Assembly (NCBI GenBank): GCA_963816435.1
Contig: CAWFKS010000002.1
Span: 1 to 27,110, forward strand
Reading direction: 5' to 3'
Source: CAWFKS01 sp963816435
Lineage (GTDB): Bacteria > Pseudomonadota > Alphaproteobacteria > Rhizobiales > Rhizobiaceae
DNA length: 27,110 nucleotides
In this document: positions 15,191 through 22,541 of the stretch, one piece after another
How positions within the stretch are numbered: the first letter of the stretch is position 1
How the letters are laid out: each line of letters opens with the position of its first letter
Notes under the pieces: generated by a model
The model's database searches: none
What the model was told of the DNA's origin: nothing
The model's input: only the letters and a program-made list of their open reading frames with translations
Made by a program: the position numbers and the translations under genes

Positions 15191-15713
15191 AGGAGCGATC
15201 CTGCGGCCTGTCGGGTGGGCCGGCCCTGGTGATTGCGCGCACGATCTCCGACAGCGAGACGATCGCCTGCATGGGAATGCAGGCGGCGAGCAGGATGGTG
15301 GCGATCCACCACACGGGCCCGACCGGTATGCGCAGCAGGAACGTGGTCTCGCCGGTGGACGTGACGTCGGCGGCGTAGATCGCCACCTGCCACGTCATCA
15401 GCGCGAACATGACGGTCGTGGCGATGGCGCCGAAGGCGTCGAAGATGGCGCTTGCCCGGGCTCCCAGCGCGCTGCCGAGGAACTGGATCTGGATCTGCCG
15501 GCGCTCGAACAGTCCGGCCGAGAAGCACGCCGCAATGACGACGATGATCGTCAGCTTGGAGATGTCGTCGACGCCGGCAAGCGGTGCATTGGCGAGCCAG
15601 CGCGCCAGGATGTCGGCAACGGTCAAAACGGCCACGACCAGCAGGCCGCATACGCCGACGCCGCCGGTGATGCGCGAAACGTGCGACAGGCGCCTTTCGA
15701 TCTCTTCGAGCAT
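15183..15713 (-). CDS. dctQ: TRAP transporter small permease, DctQ family
   Basis: A 176-residue membrane protein with four hydrophobic segments (about residues 18-39, 49-66, 90-112 and 132-152), as expected for the small DctQ subunit. It scaffolds the large permease and helps receive the substrate from the binding protein. The motif LARWLANAPLAGVDDISKL near 36-54 resembles the conserved DctQ loop after the first span. Its stop overlaps the dctM start by eight bases, which suggests coupled synthesis of the two membrane subunits. The 82-base gap to the upstream dctP gene contains a strong stem-loop. Confidence 0.93.
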   Translation of the reverse strand: MLEEIERRLSHVSRITGGVGVCGLLVVAVLTVADILARWLANAPLAGVDDISKLTIIVVIAACFSAGLFERRQIQIQFLGSALGARASAIFDAFGAIATTVMFALMTWQVAIYAADVTSTGETTFLLRIPVGPVWWIATILLAACIPMQAIVSLSEIVRAITRAGPPDRPQDRSYG

Positions 15714-15740
15714 GACGATTCCGGCAGGTTGAGGCGAAAG

Positions 15741-15766
15741 CGGGCCGCGCGGAACGGCGCGGCCCG
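15741..15766 (-). terminator. Intra-operon stem-loop between dctP and dctQ
   Basis: CGGGCCGCGC (15741-15750) and GCGCGGCCCG (15757-15766) form a perfect ten-pair stem with a six-base loop. It follows the dctP stop by about 30 bases and has no T-run. A role in protecting the dctP message or attenuating read-through is likely, since binding proteins are needed in excess. Confidence 0.65.
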
Positions 15767-15795
15767 GCGTTGTGATGGCTGGTCGGCGGCAGGCC

Positions 15796-16785
15796 TCACT
15801 CGGCCCGCATCTTCTCCAGCGCGGCCTCGTAGCTGTCGATGCCTTCGGAACCGTTGCGCGAGACCATGTCGTCGCGAACGCCCTTGGTCATCTCGCGGAT
15901 CTTCGCGAACTCTTCCTTGCCGGGCTCGACGACGGTCTGGCCGGATTCGGCCCTGGTCTTCTCGATCGCCTTCTTTTCGAAGGCGTCGAAGCTGTCTCCC
16001 TGCAGCTTGACCAGCATGTCGCCGCTCTCGTCGATCGCCTTCCTGGCGGGTTCGGGCAGGGCGTCGTAGGTGTCCTTGTTCATCGCCACGACGAAGGGCA
16101 GCACGCCGAGCTTGGCATTGTAATGGTTCGTCGTGACCTCCATGACCTTGAAGGAGGAGGCGACGGACCAGTCGGCGAGCGCGCCGTCGAGCAATCCGCG
16201 ATTGATGTTCTCGGCCATTTCGGTCGGGCTCATCGCCTGCGGAACCGCACCAAGCGACTGCAGGACGGCCGTCTGCACCGGACCGCCGGCACGGATCTTC
16301 AGCCCCTTCAGGTCGTCGACCGACTTGACGTCGGCGGTGGAATGGATGGCGTAGGGGGCGGAGGTGTAGATGGAGACGACCTTGAAGTCGTCCAGTCCGC
16401 CGAGCTTGCCGTCCTTGTAGAGCGACCAGGCGGCCGTGCTCGCCTCGGTGGCGCTGTTGGCAAGCCCGGGCAGCTCGAACATGTCGAAATCGGGGTAGAC
16501 GCCGGGATAGTAGGCCGGGACCATGATGGTCATGTCGGCCACGCCGTCCTTGAGCAGCTTGGGCTGGGCGACCGGATTGCGCCCGAGCGAGCCGCCGGCG
16601 TAGAGCTTGATGGTGGTGTCGCCGCCGGCGTTGGCGTTGAACCACTCGATCCACGGCTCGAGCACCTCGGTCACCGTCGTCGAGGTGGGCGACACGAAGG
16701 TGGCGAAGGAAAGCTCCTTGGCCTGGGCCGTGACGGGCAGCCCGACGGCCACCACGGCTGCGATGGCTATTCCACGCAAGTTCAT
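15796..16785 (-). CDS. dctP: TRAP transporter substrate-binding protein, DctP family
   Basis: A 329-residue periplasmic binding protein that delivers substrate to the DctQM permease. A signal peptide is evident (MNLRGIAIAA, hydrophobic to about residue 20, likely cut after AQA before KELSFATF). DctP features include GGSLG near 64-68, ADMTIMVPAYYPG near 83-95 and the IRAGGPVQTAVLQSLGA block. In that block Arg165 corresponds to the conserved arginine that binds the ligand carboxylate, so the substrate is probably a carboxylic acid. The ATG at 16783-16785 has GGGAGGAG at good spacing; an open frame eight codons longer has no signal-peptide character. It is first in the TRAP operon. Its promoter is framed by two AACTAGAC-type sites shared with the oxygenase and hydrolase operons, so the imported acid is probably the substrate or a relative of that pathway's substrate. 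Confidence 0.94.
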   Translation of the reverse strand: MNLRGIAIAAVVAVGLPVTAQAKELSFATFVSPTSTTVTEVLEPWIEWFNANAGGDTTIKLYAGGSLGRNPVAQPKLLKDGVADMTIMVPAYYPGVYPDFDMFELPGLANSATEASTAAWSLYKDGKLGGLDDFKVVSIYTSAPYAIHSTADVKSVDDLKGLKIRAGGPVQTAVLQSLGAVPQAMSPTEMAENINRGLLDGALADWSVASSFKVMEVTTNHYNAKLGVLPFVVAMNKDTYDALPEPARKAIDESGDMLVKLQGDSFDAFEKKAIEKTRAESGQTVVEPGKEEFAKIREMTKGVRDDMVSRNGSEGIDSYEAALEKMRAE

Positions 16786-16846
16786 TTCATTCTCCTCCCT
16801 GACCACCATCCGGGCTTTGCCGGCTCCTCCGGTGCCCCTTTGGTTT

Positions 16847-16884
16847 CATAACCAGACTTTATGAAGATGCGTCTAGTTATGCAA
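16847..16884. promoter_or_regulatory. AACTAGAC operators, copies 4a and 4b (inverted pair at dctP)
   Basis: CATAACCAGAC (16847-16857) and GTCTAGTTATG (16871-16881) form an inverted repeat, 10 of 11 pairs, separated by 13 bases. The centres are 24 bases apart, a little over two DNA turns. The right-hand copy extends on the minus strand to TTGCATAACTAGAC (16871-16884), identical to copy 3. The pair covers both the -35 and the -10 of the proposed dctP promoter. Confidence 0.75.
16856..16884 (-). promoter_or_regulatory. Candidate sigma-70 promoter of the TRAP operon
   Basis: On the minus strand TTGCAT (16879-16884) is followed after 17 bases by TAAAGT (16856-16861). Each box matches four or five of six consensus positions. 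Transcription would begin near 16849, about 64 bases before the dctP ATG. Confidence 0.55.
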
Positions 16885-16906
16885 GTGGTCTCCGGAAGGC
16901 GGCGGC

Positions 16907-16926
16907 GCAGCCCTACCGTGGGCTGC
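16907..16926. terminator. Stem-loop between the aldehyde dehydrogenase and TRAP operons
   Basis: GCAGCCC (16907-16913) and GGGCTGC (16920-16926) pair perfectly around a six-base loop. It could help end the long nucleoside operon before the TRAP promoter. There is no T-run. Confidence 0.4.
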
Positions 16927-17125
16927 CTGGCTCATCGTTGAAGTCAGCCTACAACCAAGCGCAGGTTGCGAGACGCGGCATTTCTCGTTGATGCACCGCG
17001 GTGCCGGTGGAGGATTGAAGGATGCGCAATCGGCACCGTCCACCTGCTCGCGCAGGCCCGCAGCTTCTGCACGCGCATGGAAGCATCGTCTTTGGCGGGC
17101 ATTCTCAGGGGGGGTGAGGGGCCCC

Positions 17126-18586
17126 TTATGAGTTGACCAGACCGGAACGCACGCGCATCTTGATGTGCCTGGTCTCTCGGAAGGCATCCAGCCCCTCGCG
17201 GCCGAGCTCGCGGCCGAGGCCGCTCATCTTCCAGCCGCCGAACGGCGCCTGCAGCTCGCTGGTGTCGTTGACGTTGACGCCGACGGAGCCGGCCTCGATG
17301 CGTTCGGCCATCGCCCAGCCGCGCTCCAGATCGCCGGAATAGATGTAGGCGGTCAGGCCGTAGGGCAGGGCGTTGGCGACGCGTATGGCCTCGCCGTCAT
17401 CGGCGACGCGGCGGATCGCGGCCAGCGGCCCGAACGTCTCCTCGGTCATGGCAAGGGCCGCGTCGGGCACGTCGTCGATCAGTGTCGGCTCGAAGAAGAA
17501 GCCGTTGGCATATTCGGCGCCCTTGGGAGCCCCGCCGCCGGTGAGCAGTTTTCCGCCGCGCGCCACGGCGTCCTCGACATGGCGCGACACGCGCCGCCGG
17601 ACGCTGTCGTTGAGCACCGGCCCGTAGAGCACGCCCGGCTCGACGCCGTGGCCGAGCTTCATCTTGCGGGTCTCGGCCACCAGCGCCTCGACGAAGCGGT
17701 CGTGGATCGCCTCCGACACGAGGATGCGGTTCACGGTGATGCAGATCTGACCCATGTTGGAAAACGAACGCCGCGCCGCTGCCGCTGCCGCCTCCTCCGG
17801 ATCGGCATCGTCGAGCACGATGAACGGGCACTGGCCGCCGAGTTCCAGCGACAGCCGCTTCAGATTGCCGGCGGCAGCCCGCATGATCGACTGGCCAGCC
17901 GGGATCGAGGCGGTCGCGGTGATCATGTTCACCCTGCCGTGTTCCGACAGCGCCTGCCCGACCACCTGTCCGGTGCCGGGAATGTCGTTGAGCACGCCCG
18001 CCGGCAGGCCGGCATCGGCGAAGCACTGGACCACCATGCCGATCGCCAGCGGCGTCTCGTGCGGCGGCTTGGCGACCAGGGTGCAACCGGCCGCCAGCAC
18101 CGGCGCGACCTTCCACATATAGAGGTCGACCGGATAGTTCCACGGGATGATGCCGGCAACCACGCCGACCGGCGAAGTCGTGACCAGACTGCGCACATCG
18201 GCGCGCGCGGCGGGACGGATCGTGCCCCACAGGCGCCGGCCTTCTTCGGCATAGAAGCGCAGCACCTCGACGCCGAAGCCGATCTCCTTGAGCGAATCGG
18301 GCACCGGCTTGCCCTGCTCGCGCGTCAGCGCGTCGGCGATGGCGTCGATGCGCTCGGCCATCAGGTCGGCGGCGCGGTGCAGGATCTTCGCGCGCTGGTC
18401 GGGGTGCATTCCGCTCCATCCGGGCAGCGCGCGTGAGGCCGCGTCCACCGCGCGGTCGACGTCTGCAAGTCCGGCGAGGTCGCTGGCGCCGACCGTCTCG
18501 CCGGTCGCGGGATCGGGAATGGTGGCGCGGTTCGGCTCGGCCGGATCGCACCATTTGCCGTCGATGAAGAGCTTGCGTTCGATCAT
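17126..18586 (-). CDS. NAD(P)-dependent aldehyde dehydrogenase
   Basis: A 486-residue cytoplasmic enzyme that oxidises an aldehyde to the acid. Catalytic residues are all in place: Asn150 (IIPWNYP), Lys173 (VAKPPHETP), Glu248 (LELGG) and nucleophile Cys282 (NMGQICITVNRIL). The C-terminal GWKMSGLGRELGREGLD is typical of the succinate-semialdehyde/betaine-aldehyde branch. The cofactor loop reads ITATASIPAG where ITFTGS is usual, so cofactor or substrate preference may be unusual. The ATG at 18584-18586 follows the SIS-gene stop by two bases, making this the last gene of the nucleoside operon. It may oxidise an aldehyde from the sugar part of the nucleoside. It lies next to the TRAP/oxygenase regulon, so it could also oxidise the oxygenase product, but it lacks the AACTAGAC operator. 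Confidence 0.94.
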   Translation of the reverse strand: MIERKLFIDGKWCDPAEPNRATIPDPATGETVGASDLAGLADVDRAVDAASRALPGWSGMHPDQRAKILHRAADLMAERIDAIADALTREQGKPVPDSLKEIGFGVEVLRFYAEEGRRLWGTIRPAARADVRSLVTTSPVGVVAGIIPWNYPVDLYMWKVAPVLAAGCTLVAKPPHETPLAIGMVVQCFADAGLPAGVLNDIPGTGQVVGQALSEHGRVNMITATASIPAGQSIMRAAAGNLKRLSLELGGQCPFIVLDDADPEEAAAAAARRSFSNMGQICITVNRILVSEAIHDRFVEALVAETRKMKLGHGVEPGVLYGPVLNDSVRRRVSRHVEDAVARGGKLLTGGGAPKGAEYANGFFFEPTLIDDVPDAALAMTEETFGPLAAIRRVADDGEAIRVANALPYGLTAYIYSGDLERGWAMAERIEAGSVGVNVNDTSELQAPFGGWKMSGLGRELGREGLDAFRETRHIKMRVRSGLVNS

Positions 18587-18588
18587 GG

Positions 18589-19356
18589 TCAGCGCGACCT
18601 CAGCCGGCGCCACAATTCGGCATAGTTGGCATCGTTCTGCTTGTTGGCCGCTTCCTTGCCCGCGGTGTTCGGGTTGACCATGACGAACGGCTTCTCGCCG
18701 CGTTCGACCAGCTTCTCGGCGGACGCCGAGACGATGGCGTGGGCAATCGCGATGGTGACGCTGGTCGAGCTGGCGCCGACCGGGTGCTCCATCCCCTCGA
18801 TCTCGAGGGCGGCATCGGCCAGCGGAATGCCGGTGTCGACGACGACGTCGGCAACCTCGAACAGCCGCTTGCCGGAGGAGTGCCGAGAGGCGGTGCTGGA
18901 GGAATGCGGCAGCGAGGTCACGCCGATCACAGACAGGCCGCGCGCCTTGCACTCCAATGCGATGTCCATGATCACGGCGTTGATGCCGGAATGCGAGAAC
19001 AGGATCATCGTGTCGGCGGGGTCGATCTGGTGCGACGACAGGATCGCCTTGCCGTAACCTTCCTGGGCATGGATGAAGCGGTACTGCCTGGCGCCCATGT
19101 CGCCCCAGACGTGGTGGAAGGAGATCATGGTGCTTTCCACGATCGGCCGGAAGCCGACCACGGTTCCGGTGCGCGGGAAGCTTTCGAGCGCCGGCAGGGC
19201 GCCGTGGCCGGTGCCGAAGGTGAAGACGAGCTTGCCCGCCGCGATGCTGTCGGCGCACAGCGCGGCCGCGCGCTCGATGGAGTCGGCCTGGGTAGTGCGG
19301 ACCTTTTCCAGCCGCTCGACCAGGCTTTCGAAATAGCGGTCGACAATCGTTGTCAT
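18589..19356 (-). CDS. SIS-domain sugar-phosphate protein (UPF0309-like)
   Basis: A 255-residue single SIS-domain protein. SIS domains bind phosphorylated sugars, either as isomerases or as sensors. Visible features are the glycine-rich GTGHGALPA at 48-56, the sugar-phosphate loop FSHSGINAV at about 120-128 and the late STSVTIAIAHAI helix. The N-terminal helical segment (YFESLVERLEKV) is typical of this uncharacterised group. There is no helix-turn-helix, so it is not an RpiR regulator. The ATG at 19354-19356 overlaps the phosphorylase stop (ATGA), so the two proteins are probably made together. Isomerisation of the pentose phosphate released by the phosphorylase is a reasonable guess, but no catalytic residue can be assigned. 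Confidence 0.85.
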   Translation of the reverse strand: MTTIVDRYFESLVERLEKVRTTQADSIERAAALCADSIAAGKLVFTFGTGHGALPALESFPRTGTVVGFRPIVESTMISFHHVWGDMGARQYRFIHAQEGYGKAILSSHQIDPADTMILFSHSGINAVIMDIALECKARGLSVIGVTSLPHSSSTASRHSSGKRLFEVADVVVDTGIPLADAALEIEGMEHPVGASSTSVTIAIAHAIVSASAEKLVERGEKPFVMVNPNTAGKEAANKQNDANYAELWRRLRSR

Positions 19357-20144
19357 GACGCCTCCTTTTCTTGTTTTTCGTCTCTGGGCGGATCGACGCG
19401 GGTGACCGCGTCGAGTGCGATCTCGAACAGGTCGCGCTCCAGCTTCGCCATCGGCGCGTCCTCGATCTTTGCAAGCGTCTCGGCATCGACGGTGGCGATG
19501 CACAGCGTCGAGGCGCGGGCGCCGAGAACGCGCGCGGCCGTCAGCAGCGCCGAGGTCTCCATGTCGGTGCCGATCAGCCGCATGCGGGCGATGTCGCGCT
19601 TCATCTCGTCGATCATCGCGCGGCGGTCCTCCGACAGCGCGAACATCTCGGTGTAGAACCCGTCATAGGTGCCAAAGATGCCGGCGTGCCAGCGATGCGG
19701 CGACACCGACAACCGCTCGCGCAGCACCGTGTTCAGCTCGAAATCCGCGATCGCCGGATAGCCGAGCGGCGCATAGGTCTGCGAGGTGCCGTCGGCGCGC
19801 AGCGCCCCCTCGGCCAGCACGAACTCGCCGAGGCGCACCGGCCTGACCGCCATCGCCGTTCCGATCCTCAGGAAGGTGCGGGCGCCGAGCGCAAACAGCT
19901 CGTGCAACACGATGGCCGCGATCGGCGCGCCCATGCCGAAGGCGGAGACGGTGACGCGACGGCCGGCACGCGTGCCGGTGATCGTGCGCAGTCCGCGCTT
20001 CTCCGGCAGGAAGACGACGTCTTCCATGTGCTCGGCCAGCCGCGCGATACGGTCGGGATCGCCGACCAGGATGGCGGCGTCGCCGACCTCGTCGGCGCCG
20101 GCGCCGATATACCAGGACCGCTTTGAAGAACTGGAATCCGTCAT
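19353..20144 (-). CDS. Nucleoside phosphorylase (PNP/UDP family)
   Basis: A 263-residue enzyme of the PNP_UDP_1 fold, expected to split a nucleoside with phosphate into a free base and (deoxy)ribose 1-phosphate. Phosphate-site motifs are present: GDPDRI at 28-33, MGAPIA near 71-76 and FLRIGTA at 91-97. The ribose-contacting Met-Glu is in TDMETSALL (Glu196). The order and size match uridine phosphorylase/hexameric PNP, but the base-recognition loops differ (GTYDGFYTEMF near 158-168; TVDAETL near 216-222), so I do not assign purine or pyrimidine specificity. The gene starts one base after the PfkB kinase stop and overlaps the SIS gene. It sits in an operon with a BMP-type nucleoside importer, which supports nucleoside use as nutrient. 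Confidence 0.88.
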   Translation of the reverse strand: MTDSSSSKRSWYIGAGADEVGDAAILVGDPDRIARLAEHMEDVVFLPEKRGLRTITGTRAGRRVTVSAFGMGAPIAAIVLHELFALGARTFLRIGTAMAVRPVRLGEFVLAEGALRADGTSQTYAPLGYPAIADFELNTVLRERLSVSPHRWHAGIFGTYDGFYTEMFALSEDRRAMIDEMKRDIARMRLIGTDMETSALLTAARVLGARASTLCIATVDAETLAKIEDAPMAKLERDLFEIALDAVTRVDPPRDEKQEKEAS

Positions 20145-20145
20145 C

Positions 20146-21015
20146 TCACGTGCTTTCGGTTTCGCCGGCCTGCCGCCCGAGCAGGAGCTGCCTCGCCGCG
20201 GCGTGGCCGGCTTGAAGAATTTTCGTTGCGTCCGTCTCGCCCTTCACCAGGGCTGCCAGCGCACCGCCGGCGAACGTGTCGCCCGCGCCGGTCGGGTCGC
20301 CGACCGAGATCGGCGAGGCGGCGGCGAACCTCTCCTCATCGTCGCGCGAAAAGAGCGCGCCCTCCTCGCCGCGCGTCTCGATCAGGATGCGCGAGGGGCG
20401 GGACGGGGTTTTCGACAGCACCTCCTTCACGAAGGGGCTTTCGGCTCGCGAGAAGCAGATCAGGTCGGAACGGCCGGCGAGCCTGACCGCGTGCTCGAAC
20501 GGCATGTCGGTCGGGGCGTATTTCACCACCCATGCGAGCTTCGCCGCCGGCCGGATCGTATCGAGCACGCCAACCGTCGCCTCTTTCGGGCCGATCGTGA
20601 CGCACACCCAGTCCGCGCGCGCCACGATGTCGAGTTGCGCCATCGACAGCGGCAGCACGTGCGGCATGCCGGTGTCGTAGAGGCATATGCAGCCGCCGTC
20701 CGGCTGATAGGCGAGGATGGCGAGCGGCGTGCGGCCGTCGGCGCGCCGCTCTATGCCGTCTGTGGCGACACCCGCGGCCGAGAGCTTGGCGCAGTAGGCC
20801 TCGCCGTCCCGATCGGTGCCGACCCAGCTAAGCGGGTAGACAGGCGATACGCCTGCCTTCACCAGCGCCGTCGCGACATAGGCAGGGCCGCCGCCGAGCC
20901 GCGGCCACTCCGCCGGCCGGCCGACAATCATCGTCGTGCTGCCGGCGGCCGGCTTGCCGTCGAGGCTGGCGACGTGGTCGAGGCTTGCATAGCCGGTGAC
21001 GGCGACCAGGCTCAT
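20146..21015 (-). CDS. PfkB/ribokinase-family sugar or nucleoside kinase
   Basis: A 289-residue ATP-dependent kinase of the ribokinase/PfkB family. The substrate-binding GGGPAY near 41-46 and the C-terminal family signature GDPTGAGDTFAGG at 239-251, with catalytic Asp246, are clear. The start ATG at 21013-21015 overlaps the hydrolase stop (ATGA); a longer open frame upstream is a shadow of the hydrolase gene. In this operon it may phosphorylate ribose, ribose 1-phosphate or an unusual nucleoside. Known family members include ribokinase, pseudouridine kinase and archaeal ribose-1-phosphate or nucleoside kinases. The sequence does not allow a choice between these. Confidence 0.9.
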   Translation of the reverse strand: MSLVAVTGYASLDHVASLDGKPAAGSTTMIVGRPAEWPRLGGGPAYVATALVKAGVSPVYPLSWVGTDRDGEAYCAKLSAAGVATDGIERRADGRTPLAILAYQPDGGCICLYDTGMPHVLPLSMAQLDIVARADWVCVTIGPKEATVGVLDTIRPAAKLAWVVKYAPTDMPFEHAVRLAGRSDLICFSRAESPFVKEVLSKTPSRPSRILIETRGEEGALFSRDDEERFAAASPISVGDPTGAGDTFAGGALAALVKGETDATKILQAGHAAARQLLLGRQAGETEST

Positions 21016-21569
21016 CCCAGCATCTCCAGCGCCTCCTCGAGCGACACGACGCGGCCCATGTAGCGCTCGATGTCTTCCAGCGAGGCGGCGGCCAGATGCG
21101 GCCGGTTGGAGTTGGTCGCCTCGCGCGGCACCACCGGCTCGAAGCCGTTGGCGAAGGCATCCTGAGCTGTTGCGCGGATGCAGACGTTGGTCTTGATGCC
21201 GCCGATGACCACCCGCCGGATGTCCTGCTCGTGCAGGAATAGCGCCAGGTCGGTGCCGAAGAAGGCGCTGAAACGCCGCTTGCGCACGATCGTCTCGTAT
21301 TCGCCCTGCGGCTGGAAGCCCTCGAAGAACTCCGCGTCCCGCGAGCCTTCCAGATAGTGCACGGGCAGCTTGCGCCATTCGAAGTCGTCGAAGCCCGGGC
21401 GGTGCCGCTCGATCGCATGGACGACGATCGTCCCGGACTCGCGCGCGGCGTCGAGCAGCCGTCGCAGCGGATCCAGCACCTCGACCACTTCGGGGTAGTA
21501 GTTGGGTCCCTCCGGCAGGAAGAACGCGTTCATCACGTCGACCAGGACCAGCGCGGTGTCACGCATCAT
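21012..21569 (-). CDS. Isochorismatase-like cysteine hydrolase
   Basis: A 185-residue cysteine hydrolase of the isochorismatase-like fold. The triad is intact: Asp11 (LVLVDVMNAF), Lys97 (VRKRRFSAF) and Cys130 (GIKTNVCIRATA), with the usual cis-peptide region before the cysteine. Relatives hydrolyse amides and carbamoyl groups, for example nicotinamidase, N-carbamoylsarcosine amidase and the ureidoacrylate hydrolase of pyrimidine degradation. Placed with a nucleoside phosphorylase, it may act on the base half or on a side chain of the nucleoside. AGGAGG precedes the two adjacent ATG codons at 21564-21569, and I use the outer one. It is separated by 72 bases from the upstream permease gene, the largest gap inside the operon. 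Confidence 0.9.
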   Translation of the reverse strand: MMRDTALVLVDVMNAFFLPEGPNYYPEVVEVLDPLRRLLDAARESGTIVVHAIERHRPGFDDFEWRKLPVHYLEGSRDAEFFEGFQPQGEYETIVRKRRFSAFFGTDLALFLHEQDIRRVVIGGIKTNVCIRATAQDAFANGFEPVVPREATNSNRPHLAAASLEDIERYMGRVVSLEEALEMLG

Positions 21570-21641
21570 TGGCCTCCTGTTCTGCGGGGCATCGATACAC
21601 GAGGCACTCCATGCAATTTCCTCGAACGTTTCCCGGCGACG

Positions 21642-22541
21642 CTAGATCTGCGTGCCGCTTCTTCTTCTCTTCGCCACCACGCCCAGCCCGGCGAGCACGA
21701 GGATCACCATCACGTAGGGCAGCGTCTGCACCAGTTCGGCCGGAACGCCGCGACCCTGCAGCCTGATCTGGAAGGCGTCGAAGAAGCCGAAGATCAGCGC
21801 ACCGACCGCAGTCAGCCACGGCCGGTTGCGCCCGAAGTAGAAGGCGGCGAGTGCGATGAAACCGCGCCCGGCGGTGATGCCTTCGTTGAATATGCCGACC
21901 ACGCCGATCGACAGGTAGGCGCCGGCCAGTCCTGACATGAACCCGGCATAGGCCGTCGACAGATCGCGCAGCGTCAGCGGATTCAGGCCGAGCGCGCGGG
22001 TTGCCTGAGGCGCGGCGCCCGCCGCCCGCATCCTCAGGCCGAGGCGCGTGCGCGCCAGGAACCAGGCGGTGAAAGGCACCATGATCCAGGCGGCCCAGGT
22101 CAGCAGGTCGTGCCGCGACAGGATGGCGCCGACAACCGGAATGTCGGCCACGACGGGGATGTGCAGGCGCGGCAGCATCTCGACGTTCGGCAGGCTGAGC
22201 GTTCCGGCGGTGCCGTAGACTGTCTTCAGGAAGAAGCGCACCAGCCCGGCCACCACCACGTTCAGGCCGAGCCCCACGACGATCTCGTTGGCTTCCAGCC
22301 GGGTCACCGACAGCGACATCAGCAGGCCGACGACAGCGCCGGCGAACCCGGCCGCGGCGAGCCCGCCGACCCAGCCGGCGCCGGTGGAGGCGACGATCAG
22401 TCCGAACAGCGCGCCGACCAGCATCATGGCGTCGAGGCCGATATTGACGATGCCGCCGACGCGGTTGACCAGGCCGCCGAGGGCGGCGAGCAGGATCGGC
22501 GTGGTCATCACCAGCGCGTCGTGAATGACGTTGTCGATCAT
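21642..22541 (-). CDS. ABC transporter permease, nucleoside/BMP-linked (second subunit)
   Basis: A 299-residue permease of the branched-chain/monosaccharide (LivH/RbsC-like) fold found with BMP-family nucleoside importers such as YufQ/NupQ. The family signature NRVGGIVNIGLDAMML is near residues 26-41. It is followed by several hydrophobic spans and the late GRGFIALAAFYFGRNRPW segment. The start overlaps the stop of the first permease (ATGA). A basic tail (KRRRSG) follows the last span, consistent with the inside-positive rule. It forms a heterodimer with the preceding permease. The open frame running upstream of 22541 is a shadow. Confidence 0.92.
   Translation of the reverse strand: MIDNVIHDALVMTTPILLAALGGLVNRVGGIVNIGLDAMMLVGALFGLIVASTGAGWVGGLAAAGFAGAVVGLLMSLSVTRLEANEIVVGLGLNVVVAGLVRFFLKTVYGTAGTLSLPNVEMLPRLHIPVVADIPVVGAILSRHDLLTWAAWIMVPFTAWFLARTRLGLRMRAAGAAPQATRALGLNPLTLRDLSTAYAGFMSGLAGAYLSIGVVGIFNEGITAGRGFIALAAFYFGRNRPWLTAVGALIFGFFDAFQIRLQGRGVPAELVQTLPYVMVILVLAGLGVVAKRRRSGTQI

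Larger units (their letters stand above)
16786..17125. promoter_or_regulatory. Control region upstream of the TRAP operon
   Basis: This 340-base gap has no convincing gene; a 104-codon open frame at 16873-17187 on the minus strand lacks recognisable features and overlaps the aldehyde dehydrogenase end. It contains the dctP leader, a promoter, the paired operator and, further from dctP, a GCAGCCC/GGGCTGC stem-loop. A GGGGCCCC palindrome touches the dehydrogenase stop codon. I see nothing else in 16930-17110. Confidence 0.7.

Noticed and set aside
13892..15232. 446-codon plus-strand frame opposite dctM
   Set aside because: It is a His/Asp/Arg/Gln-rich shadow of a hydrophobic protein, which is the usual antisense signature of membrane genes.
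16873..17187. 104-codon minus-strand frame in the gap upstream of dctP
   Set aside because: It overlaps the aldehyde dehydrogenase end and the operator pair, has no ribosome-binding site and has no recognisable pattern.
19353..21015. Assignment of the kinase/phosphorylase pair as a pseudouridine pathway (PsuK/PsuG)
   Set aside because: The phosphorylase belongs to the PNP/UDP fold rather than the PsuG glycosidase family, and nothing identifies pseudouridine as substrate.
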